A program made the translations under genes and the position numbers. A stretch of DNA of 46,213 nt. It comes from a virus. The stretch lies in IMG/VR virus record IMGVR_UViG_3300043411_000447, positions 1-46,213 of that record; one strand, 5' to 3'. Below are positions 31,193 through 39,592 of the stretch, piece after piece; within the stretch, counting starts at the first letter, position 1, and each line of letters begins with the position of its first letter. The notes under the pieces are model-generated. The model was not told the DNA's origin, made no database searches, and worked only from the letters and a program-made list of their open reading frames with translations.

Positions 31193-33103
31193 TTAATTTC
31201 GACTTACTTTAGCGTACCAGTCTGTCAAAATGGCTACTTGTCTTTCAGTATAGCCCAATTTTTTCATTCTGTCAACAAAGTGTCGGTGTCGTTTTTTGCT
31301 ATCATCGTCACCATGAGTAGATGTGGCGATAACTGGTAGCATATCTTCAATATTTCCAAGAATCTTTGCTTCGATGACATCCTTGATTTTTTGGTAAGCT
31401 GTCCATCTTGGATTTTTACCACCATTTTTAGCTTGATATCTAAATGCAAATGTGACGATCTCATTTCGGAAATCTTTCTTATTTGAAATTCCTGCTGGTT
31501 TTTCTACTTCCAACAAGAACTCATCTAACTCCTTCTGAGACATCATTAAACTTGAGGTTGGATCTTTAATCGTATCTTCTCTCAAGAATGCATCTGCAAA
31601 TAAAACATATCGATCAAAAAGATTTTGACCATATTCTTCATATGAGTCGATATAAGCCTTACGTAGCTCTTTATCTAAGAAGGCCTTATAATCTTCTAAG
31701 ACTAATTGATGAGCTGCTAAATAAGCATTTTCAACTGCTTTATCTAAGTTCTCTTTGCGGATCCTGTCTTTTAAAAGAATCAGCAAATGGACTGGATTTG
31801 CAGCAGTTTCTTCAATATCATAGTTGAATGTTTCTGCGAGCAGTTTAAATGCAAAACGAGTTGAGACTCCAAAAAATCCTTCTTCTGGCAAGCTTTCCTT
31901 AGCTTCATTCTTCAGCTCGTAAACTCCTTTAACATCGCTAATCTTATGCTTTAAATTTTCGCCATTGTAAACTTCCATCTTACGATTTTCTTTAATGTGA
32001 TTTGAAGGCTTTAATCTTGTCATCACAGAAAACTTGGCCAGTGTTTCCAGAGTCTTCGGAGCAACTGGAGAAGATGAAAGCGAACTATCATTTAACATTT
32101 TCTGATAGATACGACTTTCTTCGCTATATCGTAATGTATATGGAATCTTTACAATAAATATACGGTCAATAAGCGCTTCATTGCGTTTGTCATTGCGGAA
32201 TTTAGTCCACTCTGATTCATTCGAATGCGCTATAATCAGCCCGTCAAAAGGAATCGCCCCAATCGGCTGGGTTCCGTTATACATACCGGATTGAGTCGCT
32301 TCAAGAAGGGGATTTAGCGACTTGATTGGGGCTTTGAACATTTCTGCGAATTCCATCAAGCCTCGGTTGCCTTTACACAGACCACCACTGAAGGAGTACG
32401 CATTTGGGTCACTAGCATCTAATAAGCCAATCTGAGAGATATTAGCTTTGCCGACTAATGATGATATATCTTGATTATTCTCATCACCTGGCTCAACATG
32501 GCTAATTGCGACTTGATTGACTTCACTAGGAAACAATTTAACAACTTTAAGTTGAGAGATGTCACCATCAAGATCTCTTACCTTCTGAGCAAGCCATGGA
32601 GATGGTAAGACAGAAAGATATCGTGAGGGAATACCTAATTCTTCTGAATCGGATGTTGTAAATAGAGATAAAGGATTATCAAGAACTGGAGATCCTTCGA
32701 TTGCAAAGAATGGACGTTGCTCCATTAAATGCTTTAATAATCTTACAATCGTTGACTTACTCGATCCGACCGGACCTAAAAGATACAGAATTTGCTTCTT
32801 TTCTTCTAATCCTTGAGCCGCATGCTTAACGAAAGATATTAAATCTTTGATAGGCATTTCTAAGCCGTAAATGTCTTTAAATGTCTCGAATACTTGGATA
32901 GTTTCATTTGAGAATATTCTTGCTAATTTCTCATCGTTCTTTGTATCGACTAAAGTTGGCGCGCCAATAGCATCAAGTAGTCTCTCTGATGCTGTAGCAT
33001 ACGCTAATTTATCAGTCTTGCAAAGTCCTAAGTAGTCAGCAAGACTCATCGTCTCCCTCACTCTAGAAACTAGCTTATCACCTGCTTTCTTTAAATTTAG
33101 CAT
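31193..33103 (-). CDS. prkA: PrkA family serine protein kinase / AAA+ protein
   Basis: A 636-aa full-length PrkA/YeaG homologue (E. coli YeaG is about 644 aa). The N-terminal AAA+ part has HAAQGLEEKKQILYLLGPVG with Walker A GPVGSSKST (110-118), and EPGDENNQDIS. MEFAEMFKAPIK and LIIAHSNESEW follow. The C-terminal region keeps SYEEYGQNLFDRYV and EKPAGISNKKDFRNEI. In bacteria it acts as a kinase and possibly a Lon-like AAA+ protein in stress and nitrogen starvation. A GGGGG ribosome-binding site indicates strong translation. Confidence 0.94.
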   Translation of the reverse strand: MLNLKKAGDKLVSRVRETMSLADYLGLCKTDKLAYATASERLLDAIGAPTLVDTKNDEKLARIFSNETIQVFETFKDIYGLEMPIKDLISFVKHAAQGLEEKKQILYLLGPVGSSKSTIVRLLKHLMEQRPFFAIEGSPVLDNPLSLFTTSDSEELGIPSRYLSVLPSPWLAQKVRDLDGDISQLKVVKLFPSEVNQVAISHVEPGDENNQDISSLVGKANISQIGLLDASDPNAYSFSGGLCKGNRGLMEFAEMFKAPIKSLNPLLEATQSGMYNGTQPIGAIPFDGLIIAHSNESEWTKFRNDKRNEALIDRIFIVKIPYTLRYSEESRIYQKMLNDSSLSSSPVAPKTLETLAKFSVMTRLKPSNHIKENRKMEVYNGENLKHKISDVKGVYELKNEAKESLPEEGFFGVSTRFAFKLLAETFNYDIEETAANPVHLLILLKDRIRKENLDKAVENAYLAAHQLVLEDYKAFLDKELRKAYIDSYEEYGQNLFDRYVLFADAFLREDTIKDPTSSLMMSQKELDEFLLEVEKPAGISNKKDFRNEIVTFAFRYQAKNGGKNPRWTAYQKIKDVIEAKILGNIEDMLPVIATSTHGDDDSKKRHRHFVDRMKKLGYTERQVAILTDWYAKVSRN

Positions 33104-33122
33104 GAAGACCCCCTTCAGGTTC

Positions 33123-33701
33123 TTAGTAGTCTGTGTCTGGTAAATCTTTTATTTCAACATGTGCAGTCTTATCTACCGTTTCGCTCAGCTTATCCGCAAG
33201 CCATTTCGGAAGAGCTTTTTTCTGTGCATCTGTTGCGTCATCTTTATTTAAAACTAAAATGGTCTCACCTTCGATCGGGGAAACTAATTTCAATTGCGAC
33301 GAAGATACTTTTAAAATATTTGCAATCTTAGGGCTTCCGGTAGGCGTAAGCTCAACTTGTACTTGCACAGGGGCTCCCAATAAATCTTTAAGATCAATAT
33401 TTCCTGAGGTTTTTCCAGTTGCTGCTTGGACAATCTTTGTTAATGTTGATTTTTCTCCGAGAGAAGATGCTCCAGTTTTCGTTAGAGTCGCAGGACGATT
33501 GTCGGAAGTCCTTACATCTGATATTTGGAAGACAACAGCGATCTTGTCCGTAAACAGTTGCTTAGCTCCTGGAAATGTATTCTTTTCCAGCCCTATATGC
33601 ACAATATGTTGTATACGTGCTAGATACACATCTGGTGCTATTGTTAACTTGCCACTCGAACCGCCTTGACCGCCAATCTTCATCACTTGATTAAGTGCCA
33701 T
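33123..33701 (-). CDS. Probable ssDNA-binding protein (OB-fold like)
   Basis: A 192-aa-class protein starting MALNQVMKIGGQGGSSGKL, then a beta-barrel-like region: VYLARIQHIVHIGLE, DKIAVVFQISDVRTSD, an EKSTLTKIVQAATG helix and a VQVQVELTPTG strand, with an acidic C-terminal tail ending DLPDTDY. An acidic tail after a beta fold is typical of phage ssDNA-binding proteins such as T7 gp2.5. I start at 33701 after AAGGGGG. It lies between DNA polymerase and prkA. No residue-level proof of the function is visible. Confidence 0.65.
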   Translation of the reverse strand: MALNQVMKIGGQGGSSGKLTIAPDVYLARIQHIVHIGLEKNTFPGAKQLFTDKIAVVFQISDVRTSDNRPATLTKTGASSLGEKSTLTKIVQAATGKTSGNIDLKDLLGAPVQVQVELTPTGSPKIANILKVSSSQLKLVSPIEGETILVLNKDDATDAQKKALPKWLADKLSETVDKTAHVEIKDLPDTDY

Positions 33702-33712
33702 GGTAACCCCCT

Positions 33713-35653
33713 TTAATGCGTTTCTGACCAATTGGATCCGAATTTGCCATCCCCTTTCATAGGGCATTTAAAATTAAAAAACTCTCCTGCTTTTCTGATT
33801 GAATCTGGGACTATATTGCTTATTATACTCCTCACTGAGCTATTGTCAAGTACTTCAATCTGAAACTCATCGTGGATATTTAAAACAAATTCATAATCTA
33901 TCCCAGGTGTCAAGCCCTCCTTTTGTAAGTCACTATCTGCAATATACAAAGCTTTTTTCATAATTAAAGCGCCACAAGATTGTAATAACATATTTAAGGC
34001 GGCATGGTCTGATCGAACTTTTAATTTACGTCCATCGATTGCTTTTAAGAATCCACGCTCTTTCACAGCTGTCAAGATTCCAGATTTCAATTCATCTAAA
34101 GCCGGTATCTGATTCCCGTAGTTTTGTTTTAATACTTTCCCAGCAGCTACAAATTTATACCACATTTCGGGTCGATCTATTCCTTTAGACACAGCCCATT
34201 TCTTTATTTTAAAGACTTCAGAGTCCATGTTTGACACAAAATCGTCAAAGTCGTAGCCAAATCTATGCAAAATCTCTCCCATCTTAGGTGCCTGCGCTCC
34301 GTACAACATAGCGTAGAACAGCGTTTTAGCGCAGTCTCTATCGCCAGGGACACCGTATGCTTCAGCATTCAGAGTATGCACGTCAGTTTTGGTTTCTTTC
34401 GAACCATACAAAACTGTCTTGACAAATTCTCCATTATCATATTTTGCTAAGTATCCAGCTAGGCATCTTAATTCTAACGCATCCGCATCACATCCGAATA
34501 AAACCATTCCTGGAGATGCTTCGAATAAAGCACGACATTGCTTCCCGTAGATATTTTTCTCAGATGGTATCTGTCCCAAATTCGGACGGTTATGTGTAAA
34601 TCTGCCGGTAACCGTACCGTTCTGCACAACTTGCCCGTAGATCCGCCCATTCTTTAAACTTTTAAGCCAAGAATTCTCTCCTGTCCATAGCTTACCCGAA
34701 ATATTCTGAGCTAAATAGTACTCTTTTAACAATTCGACTCCGGGTAACGGGAGCGTTGACAAGATTTTTTCGTCTAATTTTGCTATGCCGGCTTCGGTGA
34801 ATTCTTCCGGCTCCCATCCAAGCTCTTTTTGCAGCCTGTCGGCAACTTGCTTTCTAGATCCAGGATTGAATTCTTCAAATTTTATTTTTGTAAATGTGCA
34901 CCCTTTGCGATAGCCGTATAGAGGACGATCAAGCTTGGGTGTAAATTCTCCTAGTGAAATGGCTCTAGTTTTAAATTGATCTCGCAATTCACTTCTCATT
35001 TTAAAAATCTTTGCATCTATTTCAGTCAACAGATCAATAGCTTTATTCTCGTTAAAAACAACTCCACGATGTACTTGCCTCGTAACGATTGGCGCTATAT
35101 CATGCTCTAATTTAATCGGTAATTCTGAAGTAACAAAACATCCTTTATTTTCCATTAAATACTCGTATAGCTTCAAAGTTACATTCGTATCTTGAATACA
35201 ATACTCAATCATATCTTCAGAAGGTACTTCAAATGATCCGGTAAACTCTCCTTTAAACTCTCTTAATCGGATGCCCCATGCCTTTAAACTGTGACCTCCT
35301 TTTATTTTATACTGCTCACGGTCATAGCTAGATATAGGCTTAGTCTCGTATATGTCTGGATAAAACAAGTTAGATAGAAGCAAAGTATCGATTACTTCTA
35401 TCTCCTTAAATCTCTTCCCAATGATTTTCTCTATAACTGGTAAATCGTAGTTTATAATATTGTGCCCTATGAGGGTTGATATTTCCTTGCATTTGAAATC
35501 TTCTAAGGATCCTGAAGCTAAAGGACAGATATTGAAGTCGTTTGTATAGACTTCAACTGAATTATCTTCAATATTCCGTAAAGCTATGCAATGAATTCTA
35601 GTAGCTTCTTTAAATAGCCCGTTGGCTTCAATATCGATAATGAATTTTGACAT
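33713..35653 (-). CDS. DNA polymerase I family (family A) replicative polymerase
   Basis: A 646-aa T7-like polymerase. The N-terminal proofreading domain has FIIDIEANG (D7, E9), LIGHNIINYD (61-70) and YCIQD (151-155). The polymerase domain has motif A DADALELR (389-396), motif B RDCAKTLFYAMLYG (439-452, with the Tyr typical of dideoxy-sensitive enzymes) and motif C HDE (594-596). It replicates the phage DNA with the primase-helicase encoded just upstream. I start at 35653 where GAGGA precedes the ATG; upstream in-frame starts lie within the preceding gene. Confidence 0.95.
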   Translation of the reverse strand: MSKFIIDIEANGLFKEATRIHCIALRNIEDNSVEVYTNDFNICPLASGSLEDFKCKEISTLIGHNIINYDLPVIEKIIGKRFKEIEVIDTLLLSNLFYPDIYETKPISSYDREQYKIKGGHSLKAWGIRLREFKGEFTGSFEVPSEDMIEYCIQDTNVTLKLYEYLMENKGCFVTSELPIKLEHDIAPIVTRQVHRGVVFNENKAIDLLTEIDAKIFKMRSELRDQFKTRAISLGEFTPKLDRPLYGYRKGCTFTKIKFEEFNPGSRKQVADRLQKELGWEPEEFTEAGIAKLDEKILSTLPLPGVELLKEYYLAQNISGKLWTGENSWLKSLKNGRIYGQVVQNGTVTGRFTHNRPNLGQIPSEKNIYGKQCRALFEASPGMVLFGCDADALELRCLAGYLAKYDNGEFVKTVLYGSKETKTDVHTLNAEAYGVPGDRDCAKTLFYAMLYGAQAPKMGEILHRFGYDFDDFVSNMDSEVFKIKKWAVSKGIDRPEMWYKFVAAGKVLKQNYGNQIPALDELKSGILTAVKERGFLKAIDGRKLKVRSDHAALNMLLQSCGALIMKKALYIADSDLQKEGLTPGIDYEFVLNIHDEFQIEVLDNSSVRSIISNIVPDSIRKAGEFFNFKCPMKGDGKFGSNWSETH

Positions 35654-35654
35654 T

Positions 35655-37271
35655 CTAATATTCCTCATTATCTGAGACTTTAGTATACAAAGACAGCTTC
35701 TCAGCAATCTCAAGTTTACCTGTATGGGCTTGGTATGTCAATGTATCGGCCTGGCCTACGATCCCACTAACTCTGTTCTTAAGCACTCGTATTAAAAGTT
35801 TATTAGGATCGTTGCCCTGCTGATCCCTTTCTAAGGCCAGGACAACGTCAGAAAGCTGCTCTAATGAGCCGCTGCCTCTAAGGTCTGTAAGGCTGACTTG
35901 ATCCCCCTCATTGTATTCCTTGCCCCGTTTAACGTGGACAGCAGCTAAGACACCGACTCCAGTTCGTGCCACAATGGAACGAAGTGCTGTCATGATTCTA
36001 TCAATATCTTTCCGCTCACCTTCACGGCTCGATTCTAGCCCTGATACTAAAATTGAAATGTGGTCTAAAAATATAAAATCGACTCTATAAGCTTTGACTA
36101 GGTATTCAACAATAACTTCCAATCTCTCTAAACTAAGTGATCCAAAATGTTCGTAAAATGTCATTCGATCTTTAAACTTATTTAAAGAAGCTTGAATTTT
36201 GCTGTCCGATATGATCGATGGGTTCTCTGCAAACTGATAAGCAGGTTTGTCATTATCTAGTGCAATGAAACTTTGGACAGTAAAAAGCATGTTTTCTTCT
36301 AAGAAGATATTAGCAATTCTCAAATCTCCGGAATTATCTAAGAGGTACTTTCCTAGCTGTTTCATAAACGTTGTTTTACCGATCCCCGATCCGGCCGTGA
36401 TTAATGTCAAACGCCCTTTATTGATTCCCCTGATCATTTCATCAAGCTGTGGGTATGGTAGTGGCAGACCTCTAGGAGCTGCGGCCTTTATTTGGTCTAA
36501 TGTAATATCATTAATAGTGACGATTCCGTCCGGCCTATATTCCCTCGCTGTAAACGGCAACCGTAGTAATTCAGGGATACGATCAGCTAACAGAAGCTCA
36601 TTTAAGTCTTTTAAAGCGGGGGTGGCAATCTTAACCCTGCCTGGCGGAAATAGCTCTGCGCACTGATTCACAGCAATTTGACCTGCTTCGTCATTATCGA
36701 AAGCCAATATAATTGTTTCAAATCCTAATAAAAAGTCTAGATTACGACGCATATCCGCCTCTGCTCCAGGAGCTCCGGTATTAACTGATACTACCGGGTA
36801 TTTTCCCTGAGTGACTTCTGCATATGACATGGCATCAATAGCGCCTTCCGTTACTATAATCATTTTATTATACTTACCAGACCACAGATGCTGCCCAAAT
36901 AGGCCACATTCTTTAGCTCTGCTGGAATTAATCCAAGCGAAGGTTTTATCGGGTCTTCTAATTTTTTGGGAGATAACTTCTCCCGAGACTCTATGGTGGT
37001 AATTTTCAATTTGAACTGGATTCTTAAAATCATCCAATCCCTGCATATACCCAAATAGTTCACAGGTTTCTTGGGAAATCTTTCTCTGAGTGAGCTGCGC
37101 AGTAGTTCCGACTAACAGTCCAGAATCCGCAGGTATGATCGTAGCTTCGCGTTTACGTTTAACTTTGTTAGATTCACATCCAGGAGTGAAGCAATATTCA
37201 GATCCGTTATCAAAGACTTTTTTGTTGTCTTTTGACCCGCAAGAATCACAGCTTTTTGTCTGTACGGACAT
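35655..37271 (-). CDS. Bifunctional primase-helicase (T7 gp4-like)
   Basis: A 538-aa protein. The N-terminal zinc-binding domain has C8, C11, C27 and C32. A TOPRIM primase domain follows (VTEGAIDAMS with E142, and AFDNDEAG with DND 192-194). The C-terminal RecA-like hexameric helicase has Walker A GSGIGKT (294-300), a Walker B-type FIFLDHISILV, and DLRGSGSLEQLSD. It unwinds DNA and makes primers for the family A polymerase. GGGG precedes the ATG, and the start overlaps the small zinc-ribbon gene by 26 bp. Confidence 0.94.
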   Translation of the reverse strand: MSVQTKSCDSCGSKDNKKVFDNGSEYCFTPGCESNKVKRKREATIIPADSGLLVGTTAQLTQRKISQETCELFGYMQGLDDFKNPVQIENYHHRVSGEVISQKIRRPDKTFAWINSSRAKECGLFGQHLWSGKYNKMIIVTEGAIDAMSYAEVTQGKYPVVSVNTGAPGAEADMRRNLDFLLGFETIILAFDNDEAGQIAVNQCAELFPPGRVKIATPALKDLNELLLADRIPELLRLPFTAREYRPDGIVTINDITLDQIKAAAPRGLPLPYPQLDEMIRGINKGRLTLITAGSGIGKTTFMKQLGKYLLDNSGDLRIANIFLEENMLFTVQSFIALDNDKPAYQFAENPSIISDSKIQASLNKFKDRMTFYEHFGSLSLERLEVIVEYLVKAYRVDFIFLDHISILVSGLESSREGERKDIDRIMTALRSIVARTGVGVLAAVHVKRGKEYNEGDQVSLTDLRGSGSLEQLSDVVLALERDQQGNDPNKLLIRVLKNRVSGIVGQADTLTYQAHTGKLEIAEKLSLYTKVSDNEEY

Positions 37272-37467
37272 ATTCAGCCCCTTCTTTGAATATTCGTTTT
37301 AAATCTTCTACTGTCATATCATCATAAAGCTCCTCGCCTGCAAAAACTGCATCGCTGCTAGCCGAGCACTTGTAGCACCATCCCCCAAGTTCATCTAATA
37401 AATCTTGCTCAGCCCGGTTTAGTAGAGTATTACAGCATCCACAGCGTAGGCCATAACTCATTTTCAT
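37246..37467 (-). CDS. Small zinc-ribbon protein before the primase-helicase
   Basis: A 73-aa protein with CGCC (residues 9-12) and CYKC (31-34), a zinc-ribbon layout, and an acidic C-terminal half with a DLKRIFKEGAEYV helix. A GGAG ribosome-binding site precedes the ATG, which lies in an ATGA overlap with the upstream small membrane gene. It overlaps the primase-helicase start, so the two are translationally coupled. It may act in replication, but the family is not recognised. Confidence 0.65.
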   Translation of the reverse strand: MKMSYGLRCGCCNTLLNRAEQDLLDELGGWCYKCSASSDAVFAGEELYDDMTVEDLKRIFKEGAEYVRTDKKL

Positions 37468-37616
37468 TTGTAAACTCCCATTAAAGCGCTAAGGACTATA
37501 AATAGCAAATCATTCAAAAGCCATATAATAACTAAGAACGGTGTCATTATAAGCAATGATGGTAGAATAATCAATAATGCTGTTATTAATAAAAACCTCT
37601 TCAGTCTCGTTTTCAT
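37464..37616 (-). CDS. 50-aa membrane protein
   Basis: A 50-aa ORF whose product is a basic N-terminus followed by almost continuous hydrophobic sequence, enough for two membrane helices. It lies one base after the preceding gene's stop and its TGA overlaps the next ATG (ATGA), so it fits tightly in the operon. Function is unknown. Confidence 0.65.
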   Translation of the reverse strand: MKTRLKRFLLITALLIILPSLLIMTPFLVIIWLLNDLLFIVLSALMGVYK

Positions 37617-37617
37617 A

Positions 37618-37923
37618 CTAATATCTCGATATAGTTTTCATCAAGAACACTTCGACGCCTTGATCGTTCATGGCATTTTTAAAATTGCTTTCATTATCGA
37701 CATATATAGTGACAGATTTATCATGGAGCTCTGTGACTATTACGCATCCAAAGCTTGTATCTAAAAAGCTTTCAATGTAACTTCTAAAATGATCATAAGA
37801 ATCGCCAGCTTCTTGCAGAGTATGTAAGGTCTGATAGACTTCTTCATTGAAAACTAAAGCACCGCCTGCATTCAAACCTTGTTGTGTATATCTAATCAAT
37901 TGAATCTTTGATGAAGTTCTCAT
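37618..37923 (-). CDS. Unknown 101-aa protein, first gene of the replication transcript
   Basis: A 101-aa soluble protein with an AGGAGA ribosome-binding site. It is the first gene after the TTAA-N7-TTAA promoter at 37957-37998, so it heads the transcript that continues into primase-helicase, polymerase and prkA. A FGCVIVTELHDKSVTIYVDNE region suggests a small alpha-beta fold. No family is recognised. Confidence 0.65.
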   Translation of the reverse strand: MRTSSKIQLIRYTQQGLNAGGALVFNEEVYQTLHTLQEAGDSYDHFRSYIESFLDTSFGCVIVTELHDKSVTIYVDNESNFKNAMNDQGVEVFLMKTISRY

Positions 37924-37956
37924 GGCACTTTCTCCTATATCTATCTGTATATGGAT

Positions 37957-37998
37957 AGTATAGACCTTAAATCGTTAGCTGCATTAAAGGAACCTTAA
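37957..37998 (-). promoter_or_regulatory. CtrA-box promoter upstream of the replication genes
   Basis: On the minus strand TTAA-N7-TTAA (37984-37998) is followed after exactly 21 nt by TATACT (37957-37962 on the plus strand). The inner TTAA then lies at about -36 to -33, overlapping the -35 position. This is how the alphaproteobacterial response regulator CtrA activates promoters. The identical geometry is found at 39285-39326 and 42639-42680. Binding by a host CtrA is inference. Confidence 0.7.
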
Positions 37999-38714
37999 CT
38001 TGGTAATTTAATCCAAAATATGTCATACATGCCGGTAAGTATATACAAAAGCTTACGTTTCTCGACGTTTGTTCTTGCTAGTTCAATATCCGCATCGAAC
38101 ATTGCTTTTATGACTCCATCGACTCTAGTGCTAAAAAATAATAATTCCTGCGCTCTTGACGGCTTTACTGTGCCATCAACTAGTTTAGCTACTAAATTAA
38201 AAACTTGAACTAAATCTCTTCCAGTCACTACGGTATCTGTCTCGAAGCGTATAGCGAAGTCTTTATGAGCATCGAACATAATCACATTAGACTCTTGATT
38301 AAAGCCTAGTAACTCGTACGACTCTCTGACTTCTATATTCATATCATCAAGTTCTTCATCTGAACATTTAACACTCTCACCACAATGGGCTCTGTGGAAT
38401 AATACCACGCCTCCGGCATATACGTGAACTTCGTCCGAGCTCGCAGCTATAATCGCAGCTGCAGAAGCTGCTTCTGAATAGACTTCGGAGACGACAAATG
38501 AAAACTGACTCGCTACCGCTAGAAAATCTTCCATAGCTGACAGCTGCCCGCCTCTACTGTCTGCTATTATAGTTAGAACTTCATGCTTGTTTGAAGATTT
38601 CATCTGAGATATGAGTGGAGCCATAGTCTCGTCAGTAATTTCTTCTGGAAGGATCACTGTCAGAGCCCAGGCGGGGCTTATGACAAGTATAAACATAAAT
38701 ACTAGTGCTCTCAT
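37995..38714 (-). CDS. Secreted ClpP-like serine protease
   Basis: A 239-aa protein with a signal peptide (residues 1-17, ending AWA). A ClpP/crotonase-type fold follows: LTIIADSRGGQLSAM (48-61, oxyanion-type GG), SEAASAAAII with probable nucleophile S84, and VVLFHRAH with probable H107. A candidate Asp lies near 162. The layout resembles ClpP and SppA peptidases, but with export to the periplasm. It may degrade envelope proteins or counter host defences. A GGGGG ribosome-binding site precedes the start. Its stop codon falls inside the CtrA-type box downstream. Confidence 0.72.
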   Translation of the reverse strand: MRALVFMFILVISPAWALTVILPEEITDETMAPLISQMKSSNKHEVLTIIADSRGGQLSAMEDFLAVASQFSFVVSEVYSEAASAAAIIAASSDEVHVYAGGVVLFHRAHCGESVKCSDEELDDMNIEVRESYELLGFNQESNVIMFDAHKDFAIRFETDTVVTGRDLVQVFNLVAKLVDGTVKPSRAQELLFFSTRVDGVIKAMFDADIELARTNVEKRKLLYILTGMYDIFWIKLPS

Positions 38715-38715
38715 A

Positions 38716-38850
38716 TTATCCCCCGAAATCTAGGCCAGTCTCAGTCTCGATATCGTCTAATCTATCTTCGAATGAGTGATTGTAATCACTGGCAAAATCT
38801 TCAACTTCTAGCACTCTTTCCTTTACTGCGTCCCATTGTAATCTACTCAT
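38716..38850 (-). CDS. 44-aa acidic protein
   Basis: A 44-aa ORF with an excellent GGGGG ribosome-binding site and an ATGA overlap with the upstream gene; it ends one base before the protease gene. The product is acidic and helical (VLEVEDFASDYNHSFEDRLDD). Such small acidic early phage proteins often bind host enzymes; here the function is unknown. Confidence 0.65.
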   Translation of the reverse strand: MSRLQWDAVKERVLEVEDFASDYNHSFEDRLDDIETETGLDFGG

Positions 38851-38972
38851 TTGACACCCCCTTTAGATTTCATATAAGCAAATACCACCGTACCCCAAAC
38901 GCCGACCATTGTCAATAGCAATGAACCATACAAATCAAAATTTTCGCATTGAATGTATATGAGCCAATCCAT
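38847..38972 (-). CDS. 41-aa membrane protein
   Basis: A 41-aa ORF with a GAGGGG ribosome-binding site and one hydrophobic helix (about residues 14-33) followed by KSKGG. It is linked by ATGA to the next gene. Function is unknown. Confidence 0.6.
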   Translation of the reverse strand: MDWLIYIQCENFDLYGSLLLTMVGVWGTVVFAYMKSKGGVK

Positions 38973-38978
38973 ATCCCC

Positions 38979-39098
38979 TCACTTATTAGCTAACCCAACG
39001 GCTAATGCTATAAATATCAGTAATCCTATTAATCCAGCAGCATGGAGGCAGATAGCTGCTAATGAAAATCCTGCTGCTACTTGAAAGAGATCACTCAT
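38979..39098 (-). CDS. 39-aa membrane protein
   Basis: A 39-aa ORF with a strong AAGGAG ribosome-binding site. Most of its length is an Ala/Leu/Ile/Gly-rich membrane segment ending in NK. It sits between two other small genes, with spacings of 6 and 10 bases. Function is unknown. Confidence 0.6.
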   Translation of the reverse strand: MSDLFQVAAGFSLAAICLHAAGLIGLLIFIALAVGLANK

Positions 39099-39108
39099 GA
39101 CACGCTCC

Positions 39109-39252
39109 TTATTCGTATTTACCAGTTTGTAATTCATCAGCTACTAATAAAGCCACAAATTTATCGATCAAATCTTTTTCTTCTTGACTTTGATAATTAA
39201 CTTTCGTGTAAGCTATTTGACTTGAATTTGTATTTCGATACCAGATAGTCAT
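39109..39252 (-). CDS. 47-aa soluble protein, first gene after a CtrA-box promoter
   Basis: A 47-aa ORF whose ATG follows GGAG and lies about 33 bp downstream of the TATACT box at 39285-39290. The product has a WYRNTNSSQIAYTKV start and an acidic-basic helix. It heads the transcript for the small membrane proteins and the ClpP-like protease. Function is unknown. Confidence 0.62.
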   Translation of the reverse strand: MTIWYRNTNSSQIAYTKVNYQSQEEKDLIDKFVALLVADELQTGKYE

Positions 39253-39284
39253 GGCACATACTCCTATTCAATCTTTATAACTTA

Positions 39285-39326
39285 AGTATAATCGACTTTC
39301 AGGAGCATGTATTAAGGCAGGCTTAA
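39285..39326 (-). promoter_or_regulatory. CtrA-box promoter
   Basis: Read on the minus strand: TTAAGCCTGCCTTAA (39312-39326), 21 nt, then TATACT (39285-39290). The box is both a TTAA-N7-TTAA site and a perfect inverted repeat (TTAAG-N5-CTTAA). It is the best-formed of the five boxes. It drives the small-gene cluster that ends with the ClpP-like protease. Confidence 0.75.
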
Positions 39327-39433
39327 ATTTTAAAAATATTTTTAATTAAACGGAAAGCCCCATGCACAGCTACAGGGGCCCCGATTATTACAAGAACGAT
39401 GAAAGTGTATGTAGTGATTTCTGCTAATGTCAT
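39323..39433 (-). CDS. 36-aa membrane protein
   Basis: A 36-aa ORF with GGAAA upstream, one membrane helix (about residues 9-26) and a short basic tail. Its stop codon is formed by the CtrA-type box downstream. Function is unknown. Confidence 0.55.
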   Translation of the reverse strand: MTLAEITTYTFIVLVIIGAPVAVHGAFRLIKNIFKI

Positions 39434-39437
39434 AGCA

Positions 39438-39581
39438 TTATTTCCTTTCTTTTTTGCTGGATTTTTTTCTAATTCTCTTTCTTTCATTACGCTCCTGTTC
39501 AATGCCTACTTTGTCAGTTACTAATATGACTGTGAATATCATAGCTATGCAAAAAATAACAAATGTAATCGCTGCTGTCAT
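39438..39581 (-). CDS. 47-aa membrane protein with basic tail
   Basis: A 47-aa ORF with a GAGGTG ribosome-binding site. A hydrophobic helix (residues 3-22) is followed by a very basic, charged tail (ERKRIRKKSSKKERK). The topology would place the tail in the cytoplasm on membrane or nucleic-acid surfaces. It follows the HslV-like gene in the same operon. Confidence 0.6.
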   Translation of the reverse strand: MTAAITFVIFCIAMIFTVILVTDKVGIEQERNERKRIRKKSSKKERK

Positions 39582-39592
39582 ACATCACCTCG

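Noticed and set aside
25983-35653. 2-aminoadenine (Z-genome) replication system
   Set aside because: A MazZ-like enzyme and a family A polymerase are present, but no PurZ or HD-type DatZ gene was found anywhere in the window.
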